This document shows positions 7,719-15,695 of a DNA stretch of 64,000 nucleotides, in pieces. Origin of the DNA: Leucobacter komagatae (lineage in GTDB: Bacteria; Actinomycetota; Actinomycetes; Actinomycetales; Microbacteriaceae). The position numbers and the translations under genes are program-made. The stretch lies in the NCBI RefSeq assembly GCF_000834055.1, contig NZ_JXSQ01000003.1, positions 1-64,000 of the forward strand. Direction: 5' to 3'. The notes beneath the pieces are model-generated. The model was not told where the DNA came from. It was given only the letters and a program-made list of their open reading frames with translations, and searched no databases. Position 1 is the first letter of the stretch. Each line of letters starts with the position of its first letter.

Positions 7719-8659
7719 CTTCTTCTTTCACCGCCCGCCCTCGGCTGTGCTCGATCGTGGCGTTCTGGAGACGTCGTATCCGCCGCGTCTGCCGCAGCAT
7801 CCGCGCGTCGGTGCGCAGCGCGCAGCCCGAAACCGAACGCGAGCGCGACGAAGAACATGAGCACCCCGTAGACGGCGGCCGGGAGCGAGAGCTCCATGTT
7901 GCCGAGCACGGTCTGCGCGATCACGATCGCGAGGGTGGCGTTGTGGATCCCAATCTCGAACGAGCTCGCGATCGCCTGCTTTCGCTCGACCTTGAACAGC
8001 CGGGGAACGAAGAAGCCGACGCTCAGGCTGAGCAGGCAGAACAGCACCGTGATGAGCGACAGCTGCCCAAGGTTCTCGAGCAGCATGTCGAGGTTGGAGA
8101 CAATCGCGCCAGCAATGACGACGATGAGGATCACGATCGACGCGATGCGCACGGGCTTGTCCATGCGGTCGGCGAACTGGGGGCGCCAGCTTCGCACGAG
8201 CATCCCGATTGCCACGGGCGCGAGCACGATGACAAACACCTCGATGGTCTTCCCGAGCTGCAGACCGAGCGTCGCGTCTCCCGGCAAGAAGTAGGCGATG
8301 GCGAGGTTGGTGATGAGCGGGAGCGTCACCACAGCGATTACTGAGTTGATCGCGGTGAGGGAGATGTTGAGCGCGACGTCGCCCCGGAAGAGATGGCTGT
8401 AGAGGTTCGCTGTGCTGCCTCCCGGCGACGCGGCGAGCATCATCATGCCAACGGCGAGCACCGGCGACAGGTTGAACGCAAGCACGAGGCCCAAGCAGAT
8501 CGCGGGGAGGAGGAGAAGCTGGCAGACGAGTGCGATGAACACCGCCTTCGGATGCTTCGCGACGCGAGTGAAGTCCCCGATCGTGAGGCTCAGGCCGAGG
8601 CCGAGCATGATGATCCCGAGAGCTACGGGCAATCCAATGGTGGTCAACGCTGATCCCAT
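7715..8659 (-). CDS. Bile acid:sodium symporter (BASS) family transporter
   Basis: This 314-residue protein has eight to ten hydrophobic segments. It carries the BASS signatures MLAASPGGSTANLYSHLFRG and GIHNATLAIVIAQTVLG, the latter resembling the crossover helix with conserved Glu/His/Asn (FEIGIHNA). The family moves organic acids with Na+ and includes pantothenate, pyruvate and bile-acid carriers. The C-terminal 35 residues are a hydrophilic Arg/Ala-rich tail. The stop codon overlaps the stop of the convergent TIM-like gene in the palindrome GCTAGC. It has no clear functional partner nearby, so the substrate is unknown. Confidence 0.9.
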   Translation of the reverse strand: MGSALTTIGLPVALGIIMLGLGLSLTIGDFTRVAKHPKAVFIALVCQLLLLPAICLGLVLAFNLSPVLAVGMMMLAASPGGSTANLYSHLFRGDVALNISLTAINSVIAVVTLPLITNLAIAYFLPGDATLGLQLGKTIEVFVIVLAPVAIGMLVRSWRPQFADRMDKPVRIASIVILIVVIAGAIVSNLDMLLENLGQLSLITVLFCLLSLSVGFFVPRLFKVERKQAIASSFEIGIHNATLAIVIAQTVLGNMELSLPAAVYGVLMFFVALAFGFGLRAAHRRADAAADAADTTSPERHDRAQPRAGGERRS

Positions 8660-8711
8660 AGCGACAGTATGGCGGAATCAGTGTTGAATGTCTCGTCTTT
8701 TCTGTGGCGCA

Positions 8712-8745
8712 GTGTGGGGGAGCCGCTCCAAAGCTCCTCCCACAC
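8712..8745 (-). terminator. Stem-loop after the ABC-F gene
   Basis: GTGTGGG-GGAGC and GCTCCTCCCACAC form a 12-bp stem with one bulged base in the 107-nt gap between the ABC-F gene and the BASS gene, both on the minus strand. No U-run follows, so the strength as a terminator is uncertain. Confidence 0.4.
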
Positions 8746-8766
8746 CGCAGGTGCGTCACCCTCAGC

Positions 8767-10455
8767 TCACCGCGAGTGTTCCGACAATTCCAGGGCGGGC
8801 CAATCGCGAAGATCCCGCAGCAACTGCCGGTCGTGGGTCGACACAACGGCGGCGGCCTCCGTAGCGCCGAGTGCGTCGGTTAGCTCGTCGACGAGGGCGA
8901 TCGAGAGGTGGTTGGTCGGCTCGTCGAGGAGGAGTACGTGCGGTCGTGCGGCGAGCACGAGCGCAAGATCGAGCCGGCGTTGTTGCCCGGTGGAAAGATC
9001 GCCTACACGCTTCCCAGCGTCGCGGGCCTGCAGCAGCCCGAGCTGAGTGAGGCCGACGGCCTCACGTGCGGCGAGAGCTCCCGAGGAGACGAGCGCGTCC
9101 ACATGCTCCGTAAAGAGATCGACAGCTCGCCTGTCTGCGGGTAACGCCGACTCCTGCCTGAGGAATCCGAGACGTGCCCAAGCGGCTGACGCGACCGCGC
9201 CGGTATCCGGCTGCAGTGCTCCCGCAGCGACAGCGAGCAGGGTCGACTTTCCTGCGCCGTTCTCACCCCGCACGAGGAGCCGCCCCGCGCGACGAAGCAC
9301 GAACGACGCGGGCTGAGCGAGCCTGCCGCGGACGGTCACACCGGAGACTGAGAGGAGATCTGCACCGCCGCGCACGGTGAGCTCAGGGAACCGGAACGCT
9401 TGGGGCGGCGGCGGTATCGTGACTGCCTGCTCCGCGAGCGCTTCCTGCCTGCGGTGCACGCTCTGCACGAGCCCGCCTGCCCTGGTGGCCCTGCCGTGTT
9501 TGCTTGTGCCCTTCTCCGGCCGCCAACCCGATACGAGCCGGTTCTGCGCGCTACTCAGACTGGCCTGCAGTCGTTCCCGCTCAGCCTGCTGTCGCTCGTA
9601 CCCTTGCTCCCACCGCTCGCGCTCAGCGTGCCGTCCAGCCCGGTAGCCTGCGAAGCCGCCGCCGTAGACGCGTGGCCTGTCGTCTGGGGTTGGGTCGAGA
9701 TCCACAAACGTGTCTGCGACGTCGGCGAGCAGCGTGCGATCGTGGCTCACCAGTACGACCCCGCCCGCCCGCGAACGCAACTGCGCGGTGAGGAAATCGA
9801 GGCCACCCCTGTCGAGGTGGTTGGTTGGTTCGTCGAGGAGTAGGAAGTCGTCGTCGGCTCCGAGTAGGCACGCGAGCCGCACCCGGTATCGCTGCCCGAC
9901 CGAGAGCTCAGCGAGGGCGACGGCCGGATCCGTCTCGGCATCGAGGGCCTCGAGGGCGACGGTCACTCGGCGCTCCGCGTCCCAGGCGTCGAGTGCCTCG
10001 GCGACCTCGAGCGCCCGCGCGTATGCTTCTGCGCTCGCGGCGCTCGGGCTGCCTGGGGCGGTTGCGCCGCTCGGACCGTTGGCGGGCCCGTCGCCCGCTG
10101 CGAGGCCAGCGGCCGCGGCGTCGAGCGCGCCAAGGGCTGCGACCGCGGGTGCGATCGCCTCGGCGACGGCATCGCCGACAGTTCGTCCGGGCGCTGCGCT
10201 CATCTCCTGCTCGGCGACCCCGAGCGTGCCGATGCGGTGCACGGATCCGGTATCCGCCTGCAGCCTGCCGGCGAGCGCGTGCAGCAGCGTCGTTTTGCCG
10301 CGCCCGTTCTCGCCGACGATAGCGACGCGCGAGCGCGGAGTGACGGTGAGATCGACGCCGGTGAGGACGCGCGTCGGGCCGCGCAGCACCGACAGATCTG
10401 ACGCGGTGAGTTGGGCGCGATGGCGCGCCGGAATAGGGGTGGTCTTGCTGGGCAT
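8767..10455 (-). CDS. ABC-F family ribosome-protection-type ATPase
   Basis: This 562-residue protein has two ATPase domains and no membrane segment. The first has GENGRGKTT (Walker A), ELSVGQRYRVRLA (signature) and LLLDEPTNHLD. The second has GENGAGKST, LSTGQQRRLDLA and LLLDEPTNHLS. The Arg-rich linker between them (near residues 290-340) is the P-site tRNA-interaction region. ABC-F proteins bind the ribosomal E-site, and antibiotic-resistance members dislodge macrolides, lincosamides, streptogramins or pleuromutilins. The ATG at 10455 has AAGGA six bases upstream. The leader contains small ORFs (see 10456-10625), consistent with antibiotic-inducible control. Whether it confers resistance or is a housekeeping factor cannot be told from sequence alone. 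Confidence 0.9.
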   Translation of the reverse strand: MPSKTTPIPARHRAQLTASDLSVLRGPTRVLTGVDLTVTPRSRVAIVGENGRGKTTLLHALAGRLQADTGSVHRIGTLGVAEQEMSAAPGRTVGDAVAEAIAPAVAALGALDAAAAGLAAGDGPANGPSGATAPGSPSAASAEAYARALEVAEALDAWDAERRVTVALEALDAETDPAVALAELSVGQRYRVRLACLLGADDDFLLLDEPTNHLDRGGLDFLTAQLRSRAGGVVLVSHDRTLLADVADTFVDLDPTPDDRPRVYGGGFAGYRAGRHAERERWEQGYERQQAERERLQASLSSAQNRLVSGWRPEKGTSKHGRATRAGGLVQSVHRRQEALAEQAVTIPPPPQAFRFPELTVRGGADLLSVSGVTVRGRLAQPASFVLRRAGRLLVRGENGAGKSTLLAVAAGALQPDTGAVASAAWARLGFLRQESALPADRRAVDLFTEHVDALVSSGALAAREAVGLTQLGLLQARDAGKRVGDLSTGQQRRLDLALVLAARPHVLLLDEPTNHLSIALVDELTDALGATEAAAVVSTHDRQLLRDLRDWPALELSEHSR

Positions 10456-10625
10456 GTTGTTCCTTCACGGTGAAGCGCACGGCCAGCCAAACGGCGGGCG
10501 GGGTGCGCAAATAACGGCGACCCATCAGGGTCAGAGCGAGTGTTCACCGCGCGCTCGGAAGAGCTCGACGAGGGCGGTGGCGCTCGCGGCCGTTACATGA
10601 AGTACAAATGCATGGGGGTAGTTTA
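10456..10625 (-). promoter_or_regulatory. ABC-F 5' leader with predicted leaderless start and upstream ORFs
   Basis: On the minus strand a TAAACT -10 hexamer (10625-10620) is followed by exactly six bases and then ATG at 10613. Transcription would therefore begin on the A of an ATG, giving a leaderless mini-ORF (10593-10613). A second ATG at 10525 opens a frame starting MGRRYLRTPPAVWLAVRF. It contains a Pro-Pro pair, reads through the ABC-F start in another frame, and does not stop until 9908. No convincing -35 is visible. Leaders with small ORFs upstream of ABC-F or erm genes commonly act as ribosome-mediated attenuators; that role here is inference. Confidence 0.45.
10593..10613 (-). CDS. 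Possible leaderless leader peptide MHLYFM
   Basis: Six sense codons (Met-His-Leu-Tyr-Phe-Met) and a TAA stop lie about 140 nt upstream of the ABC-F start. The ATG sits at the expected +1 of the TAAACT hexamer. Very short leader peptides of this kind precede several antibiotic-inducible genes. The ORF is small enough to arise by chance, so confidence is low. Confidence 0.35.
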   Translation of the reverse strand: MHLYFM

Positions 10626-10661
10626 CCGCACGGCTGATCGCCGCGGGGAGGTGGTGTGCGG

Positions 10662-10707
10662 TGAGCGGTGGCCGGTGAGCTTTGGCTCAGGATCCTGCCA
10701 CCGCTCA
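10662..10707 (-). terminator. Stem-loop just downstream of the esterase gene
   Basis: TGAGCGGTGGC and GCCACCGCTCA form a perfect 11-bp stem with a 24-nt loop, beginning 6 nt after the esterase stop codon on the minus strand. The position favours a transcription terminator that separates the esterase from the ABC-F promoter. No strong U-tract is seen. Confidence 0.5.
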
Positions 10708-10712
10708 GCCGG

Positions 10713-12164
10713 TCACCGCAGCGCGTCGATGAGCGCTGCGCGCCGCTGCGGGACCGTCTCCGAGCGCTCGGCGAGCACGCGGGTGGTTCTCGCCTGCCCG
10801 AACGCCGGCCAGCCGGGGTCGCCGCTGCGAATGAACGCCACCCACGCGGCGTGCATCTCGCGGCCGAGCTCAGCTGGGGCGGCCGTGCCGTTGAGGCGGA
10901 GCGCATCCGCATCTTCGAGGAGGTCGAAGGCGAACGCGATGTCGATGGCATGCGCAGCCCGCAGGTCGCGGACGGGGCTCTCCCACGCGAACTCGTAGAC
11001 GAACGTCGGCGCGGTACGAGCCTGGGCGAGCCGCGTCGCTGGGGCGCGCAGCAGCCGGTCGGTGACGATCTGTCCAAGCTGCTCGCCGGGTGACGCTTCC
11101 GGGAATGCGTCGCGGGCGGCCCGTGCCGCGCGACCGGGCACGCGCATCGCGAGCCGGGCGAGGAACGCCTTCGCGCGGCCGATCCCCGCGACGGCATCCG
11201 GGGTCAGCCACAGCCGGTACTCGTCTGTGTTCGTGCCGATGAGTACGGGAATGTCGACATCGATGAGTGCCTGAGCTGGCGAGCTTGGGAGCGATTGCGG
11301 ATCCACCGCGAGCGTGTAGCCAGGGGCCCCACCGAGCGGCGATCCGCCCGCGGCGATCTCTGAGCGGGCGCGGAGCAGTTCCTCGGGTGACGTGTCGGCG
11401 AAGGCCGCACGCGTCGCTGCGATGCCGAGCTTCTTGGCGATTGCGTCGGAGACGCGGCGGGCCTTTGCTGGCTCGACAGCGTCCAGCGGACCCGACTGGA
11501 TGATCGCGCCCGCGACAAGCGCGCGCGACGCCGGGTGTGTGAGCAGGGCAGCGACGAGCGCGCCGCCAGCCGATTCGCCCATGATGGTGATGCGTCGCGG
11601 GTCCCCACCGAACGCGGCGACCTCCCGGCTCACCCACTCGAGTGCGAGCTGTGCGTCGAGGAGGCCGAGGTTGGCCGGTGCGCCGTCAACGAGGCTGAAG
11701 CCCTCGGCGCCGAGCCGGTAGTTCGCCGAGACGAACACTATCCCGTCGCGAGCGAACGTGCTCCCGTCGTAGCCCGACTGGGCGGCGGCCCCGCGCTCGA
11801 GTGCGCCACCGTGGAGCCAGAGCACCACTGGCGCGTTCGCCGCATCGGCGGGAGCCCACACGTTCACCGTGAGGATGTTCGTGCCCGCGATCGCAGGCAC
11901 CTTGATGAGTTCGCCGAGCGCGCCGCCGTAAGGCGACTGCGGCGCTGTCGGGCCGAACGCTGCCGCGTCGAGCGCGCCGTCCCATGGTGCCGCTGGCTGC
12001 GGTGCCGTGAAGCGGAGCTCCCCGAACGGGGGCTGCGCGTACGGAATCCCGAGGTATCGGTCGATTTCGCCGAGCCTGGCTCCCGCGATCGTACCCGTGC
12101 TGATCGTCGCCGAAGCTTCGGCTGCGGCTTTGTTGGCGCCCAGTGGCGCGTTGGCATCTCCCAT
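10713..12164 (-). CDS. Type-B carboxylesterase
   Basis: This 483-residue protein matches the carboxylesterase/para-nitrobenzyl esterase family. The nucleophile elbow is GESAGG near residue 200. The oxyanion hole is LHGG, and YLGIPYAQPPFGELRF is the conserved N-terminal block. GTNTDEYRLW probably holds the acidic residue, and the later HAIDIAFAFDLL the His. There is no signal peptide, so it should be cytoplasmic and hydrolyse small ester substrates. It is monocistronic between a hairpin and the convergently arranged 3' end of the MFS gene region. The substrate is unknown. Confidence 0.92.
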   Translation of the reverse strand: MGDANAPLGANKAAAEASATISTGTIAGARLGEIDRYLGIPYAQPPFGELRFTAPQPAAPWDGALDAAAFGPTAPQSPYGGALGELIKVPAIAGTNILTVNVWAPADAANAPVVLWLHGGALERGAAAQSGYDGSTFARDGIVFVSANYRLGAEGFSLVDGAPANLGLLDAQLALEWVSREVAAFGGDPRRITIMGESAGGALVAALLTHPASRALVAGAIIQSGPLDAVEPAKARRVSDAIAKKLGIAATRAAFADTSPEELLRARSEIAAGGSPLGGAPGYTLAVDPQSLPSSPAQALIDVDIPVLIGTNTDEYRLWLTPDAVAGIGRAKAFLARLAMRVPGRAARAARDAFPEASPGEQLGQIVTDRLLRAPATRLAQARTAPTFVYEFAWESPVRDLRAAHAIDIAFAFDLLEDADALRLNGTAAPAELGREMHAAWVAFIRSGDPGWPAFGQARTTRVLAERSETVPQRRAALIDALR

Positions 12165-12324
12165 GAGGCCTCCTGTGTCGGGTTAAGCGTATTGCCTGCT
12201 GCGGTGAAACGTCCACGCCAACACCAGACACGAACCAAAACCCGCTCCGCACCGTGCGCCTCGGCGCCGCCGCGCCAGTCGAACAACTCGCAGCGACCCC
12301 TGTGTCACTGACGGTAGGCGGCAG

Positions 12325-13605
12325 CTACCCCTCCCGCGCAGGCAGCGCAGCACGCTCAGCCGACCGGGCGGCGTGGATCGTCGCCCTGCCCGATGGCAGA
12401 AGCACCGAGACCGTCACGACCCCAACGAGCAGCGCGCCAGAGACGATGAGCAGGGTCTGAATGCTGAACACGTCGGCAAGTGGCCCGAACACCATCACGC
12501 CAAACGGGGTCGAGAGCGTCATCGCAATCGTGACATAGCTGAATACGCGGCCAAGCATTTCGGGGGCAACGGTCTGCTGCAGGATCGTGATGAACGGTGC
12601 GGAGAACGCGGGAATCGCGAGGCCAGCAAGGAAGGTGAAGAGGTAGTAGACCCACAGTTCGGGGCTGAGCCCGAGAGCGACCGTGAACACCCCAATCGCG
12701 TAGGCGGAGGCGAGGAGCAACCTGATTCGGCTGCGCTTCGCGAGGAGCGTGGCGACGAGCACGCCCCCGAGCATCGTGCCGAGGCTGACGAACACCTGCG
12801 CCGCCGCGAGCATCCACGGCTCCGTGCCAAACACCTCAGCAATGAGGAGCGGGGAGAGCACCGCCGCCGGAGCCTGCGCGAGGATAAACAGCAGCGCAAG
12901 CACGCTGATCAACCAGCGGATCATGGGGGCGCGCACAATGTAACGGATCCCCGCAGCGAGGTCCGCCCGAAACGTCGACTCGGTAGCAACCGCGCCGCGC
13001 GCCCCTGGGACGGTCACCAAGATGAGTAGGCCGATCCCGACGCACGCCGTCGCAACGTCAAGGTAAAACGTTGGAATGATTCCGAACGACGTGTAGATGA
13101 CGGCGCCAACGGCCGGCGACAGGAGTGCCATAGCCGACGATGCGGTCTGGAAAATTCCGTTCACCCGCATGAGCTGATCCGCAGGCACAATCTCCGGAAT
13201 GAGCGCCTGCACCGTTGGCGCCTGCACGCCAGCGCCGACGGACCGAATCGCCACTGCCAGGTAGATGACCCACAGGCTGTCGATACCGGCTGTCATGAGT
13301 AACGCGAGGGCGAGTGTAGCGACGGCGATCGTCGCGTCAGCCGCGATGATGAGCCGCTTCCGGTTCAGCCGATCGGCGAGCACGCCGCCGAAGATCGACA
13401 TCACGCCCTGCGGGCCGAAGGCGAACAGCACGTAGAGGCCAAGCGCGAGCCCCGAGCGGGTCTCGAGCGTGATGAACCACATCACCGCGAACTGCACGAC
13501 CGTCGACCCGAAGAGCGACACCGATTGGCCTGCGAGGAAGAGGGTGGCGTTCTTCGCCCACCCCACCGGTGGGGAAGGGGCGGCGTCTGTTGCGGGAAAT
13601 GACAT
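12325..13605 (-). CDS. MFS transporter (MdfA/EntS-like, drug or metabolite exporter)
   Basis: This protein of about 426 residues has some twelve hydrophobic segments. The inter-helix loop GGVLADRLNRKRL matches the MFS motif A (GxLaDrxGRrr). The start is ATG 13605 (MSFPATDA), because GGAAGGA lies about nine bases upstream; the longer open frame to 13773 begins inside the divergent regulator region and is unlikely. The gene is divergent from a TioE-like MerR regulator 129 nt away, a common arrangement for drug-inducible exporters. The substrate is not visible. Confidence 0.9.
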   Translation of the reverse strand: MSFPATDAAPSPPVGWAKNATLFLAGQSVSLFGSTVVQFAVMWFITLETRSGLALGLYVLFAFGPQGVMSIFGGVLADRLNRKRLIIAADATIAVATLALALLMTAGIDSLWVIYLAVAIRSVGAGVQAPTVQALIPEIVPADQLMRVNGIFQTASSAMALLSPAVGAVIYTSFGIIPTFYLDVATACVGIGLLILVTVPGARGAVATESTFRADLAAGIRYIVRAPMIRWLISVLALLFILAQAPAAVLSPLLIAEVFGTEPWMLAAAQVFVSLGTMLGGVLVATLLAKRSRIRLLLASAYAIGVFTVALGLSPELWVYYLFTFLAGLAIPAFSAPFITILQQTVAPEMLGRVFSYVTIAMTLSTPFGVMVFGPLADVFSIQTLLIVSGALLVGVVTVSVLLPSGRATIHAARSAERAALPAREG

Positions 13606-13659
13606 GCGTTGTGTCCTTCCGAACGGGGAGGGTGACGGCGGTGTCGATCGATGTGGGTT

Positions 13660-13672
13660 ACATGATACATGT
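13660..13672. promoter_or_regulatory. Palindrome in the MFS-TioE intergenic region
   Basis: ACATGATACATGT is a perfect 5-bp inverted repeat around a 3-bp centre, in the 129-nt divergent spacer. It is a candidate binding site for the MerR-type regulator at 13735, which should bind such dyads. Confidence 0.3.
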
Positions 13673-13734
13673 TGCGAACCCATTGAGTGTTGCGTTAGGA
13701 AATAAGCTAAGTATGTTGGTAAAGTCTCAAAGCG

Positions 13735-14481
13735 ATGGACACCCTCAGACCGGCGGATCTCGCCCGGGATCACGGGCTCTCAACCCAAGCGGTGCGCAAC
13801 TACGAGCGCGACGGCTGCCTGCCGCCTGCCGAACGCACAGCGAGCGGGTACCGGATATACACCGGGCTACACGCGCTCGCGCTCAGAGCATTCCTCGCGC
13901 TCGTCGCGGGATTCGGGCACGCGGAGGCGAGCCGCATCATGCGCGCAGTGCACCGGGGCGACATCGACCAAGCGCTCGACGCCGTCGCAGCCGGGTACGA
14001 GCGCCTGCGGGGCGACCGGACAACGCTGCTCGACGTGCGAGCGGCGGTGGATCACATTGCGCTCGCCGCAGCAGTCGGGGGCGAAAAGCTGCCGGGCGCT
14101 GAGCTGGGAGCGGCTCCGGCAACGGGCAGGCTGCTTTCGATCGGGGAGGTCGCACGCATGTTGGGGGTGAGCCCCGCGACGCTGCGCACGTGGGAACGCG
14201 TCGGGATCCTGCGACCGAAGCGCGACCCGGCCACCCGGTATCGCGTCTTTGGCGCGGCCGATCAGCGCGACGCCCGGCTTGCGTCCCTGCTCAGGCGTGG
14301 GGGATACCCGCTTGCGCAGATCCGCGCAGCCGTCACCCAGATTCGTGACGCCGGGGGCACACACGAGCTGCTGCGCACCATGCTCGACTGGCACGAGCGA
14401 CTCAACGAGACGGGGCTGCTGATGCTGCGAGCCTCAGGAGCGCTCGCCGCCTACCTCCACGCCGTGCGGCGGGGGGAATGA
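13735..14481 (+). CDS. TioE-like regulator with two MerR DNA-binding domains
   Basis: This 248-residue protein carries two MerR-type winged helices. The first is LRPADLARDHGLSTQAVRNY at the N-terminus with a GYRIYT wing. The second is LLSIGEVARMLGVSPATLRT from about residue 142, with a TRYRVFG wing and an RRGGYPLAQI helix. Tandem MerR repeats are a known feature of the TioE group from Streptomyces. The C-terminal helix is short with no metal-binding Cys, pointing to a small organic ligand. It is divergent from the MFS exporter and probably controls it. Confidence 0.82.
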   Translation: MDTLRPADLARDHGLSTQAVRNYERDGCLPPAERTASGYRIYTGLHALALRAFLALVAGFGHAEASRIMRAVHRGDIDQALDAVAAGYERLRGDRTTLLDVRAAVDHIALAAAVGGEKLPGAELGAAPATGRLLSIGEVARMLGVSPATLRTWERVGILRPKRDPATRYRVFGAADQRDARLASLLRRGGYPLAQIRAAVTQIRDAGGTHELLRTMLDWHERLNETGLLMLRASGALAAYLHAVRRGE

Positions 14482-14639
14482 TCCACGCGTAGGCGCGTGC
14501 CGCTGCGCGTGGAACCTGCGCTGCCGGGTCTCCCGGGTGGGCTCGGGGTTCTTGGAGCTAAATACGAAAGAGTCGGGGGAGCGCCGCTGCCGAGGCCAGC
14601 CAACGCAGCAGCGCACCAGCGAAGAGAGGCGGTATCGCA

Positions 14640-15554
14640 ATGGAGCGAATAAATGAGGCAACACGACTGGATGCACTGCTCGAACCGTTTGCGGGGAAGA
14701 CCTGGGAATCCCCGCTCGGCCCGGTGAACTACTCGCTCCTCGGCGAGGCGCGAAACGGGACGGTACTGCTCATCCCCGGCCTCGGAATGCAGCGGACCGA
14801 ATGGTCACCAGAGCTCATCGCAGGGCTGCATACCGCAGGCTACGCGACGCTCATCGCCGACAACCGCGACTGCGGCCTGACGGAACTCACGGGAACCTAC
14901 GACCCGCCCGCTCCGGGAAGTGGCGGGCTCCCGGAGTACACGCTCCGCGACCTCGCAACCGACCTGCGGGAGCTCGTGACGCACGCAGTCGCTCGGCCCG
15001 TGCACGTTGTTGGCATGTCCATGGGGGGAATGGTTGCCCAGCATCTCGCCCTGCTCGCCCCCGAACTCGTGCGCTCGCTCACCTCGCTCATGTCGACGAC
15101 GGGCAACCGCGCGGTCGGCCGGCCGCGTGAGGAAAGCAAGTGGGTGTTCCTCACCCCAGCGCCACTCGACAGTCTCGCCACGTACGTTGATTACGCGGTG
15201 CGGTACCACGGCGCGCTGACGGCAGAGCAGTTCGCCGATGTGGATCGCGCACGGCAGCTGGCGGTGATCGCGTGGGAGCGGGGTGTTCGGCCTGAGGGCA
15301 CGGCGAGGCAACTCGCCGCGATCCAAGCCGACGGCGACCGGACCGAACGGCTCGCAGCCCTGCGCGTGCCCACGCTCGTGCTGCACGGCGACGCAGACCC
15401 ACTCATTGGGATGTCGGGCGGCACGGCGACAGCCGCGGCGATCCCCGGCGCCACGATGCACAGCATTGCCGGGATGGGCCACTCGGTCCCGTGGCAGCGC
15501 GCGGGCGAGGTGAAGGATCAGCTGGTGGCCCACTTCGCTGCGGCCGCCGGGTAG
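14640..15554 (+). CDS. Alpha/beta-fold hydrolase
   Basis: This 304-residue cytoplasmic protein has the alpha/beta hydrolase triad: nucleophile Ser in GMSMGGMVAQH, Asp in LHGDADPLIGM and His in AGMGHSVPW. The N-terminal VLLIPGLGMQRTEW gives the oxyanion-hole HG-type turn as PGLG. Family members include lipases, esterases, C-C hydrolases and polyketide-modifying aclacinomycin methylesterase-like enzymes. AGAGAGG precedes the ATG by about ten bases. The gene follows the TioE-like regulator in the same direction after 158 nt and may or may not be in its regulon. The substrate is unknown. Confidence 0.88.
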   Translation: MERINEATRLDALLEPFAGKTWESPLGPVNYSLLGEARNGTVLLIPGLGMQRTEWSPELIAGLHTAGYATLIADNRDCGLTELTGTYDPPAPGSGGLPEYTLRDLATDLRELVTHAVARPVHVVGMSMGGMVAQHLALLAPELVRSLTSLMSTTGNRAVGRPREESKWVFLTPAPLDSLATYVDYAVRYHGALTAEQFADVDRARQLAVIAWERGVRPEGTARQLAAIQADGDRTERLAALRVPTLVLHGDADPLIGMSGGTATAAAIPGATMHSIAGMGHSVPWQRAGEVKDQLVAHFAAAAG

Positions 15555-15640
15555 CGAGCGGCCCTAGCCGGGCGTGTTCAACCCGAGCACGTATTCGGTG
15601 AGCGCAGCCCGGCTACACGGTCGGCCTGCGCGGAAACAGC

Positions 15641-15680
15641 AGACGGCGTGGTCCAGGAACAATCCTGAGCCACGCCGTCT
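15641..15680 (-). terminator. Terminator hairpin after first surface propeller gene
   Basis: AGACGGCGTGG and CCACGCCGTCT form a perfect 11-bp stem with an 18-nt loop. It is followed on the minus strand by GCTGTTTCC. It lies 16 nt beyond the stop of the minus-strand surface-protein gene. Confidence 0.6.
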
Positions 15681-15695
15681 CGTGATGCGCGCTGG

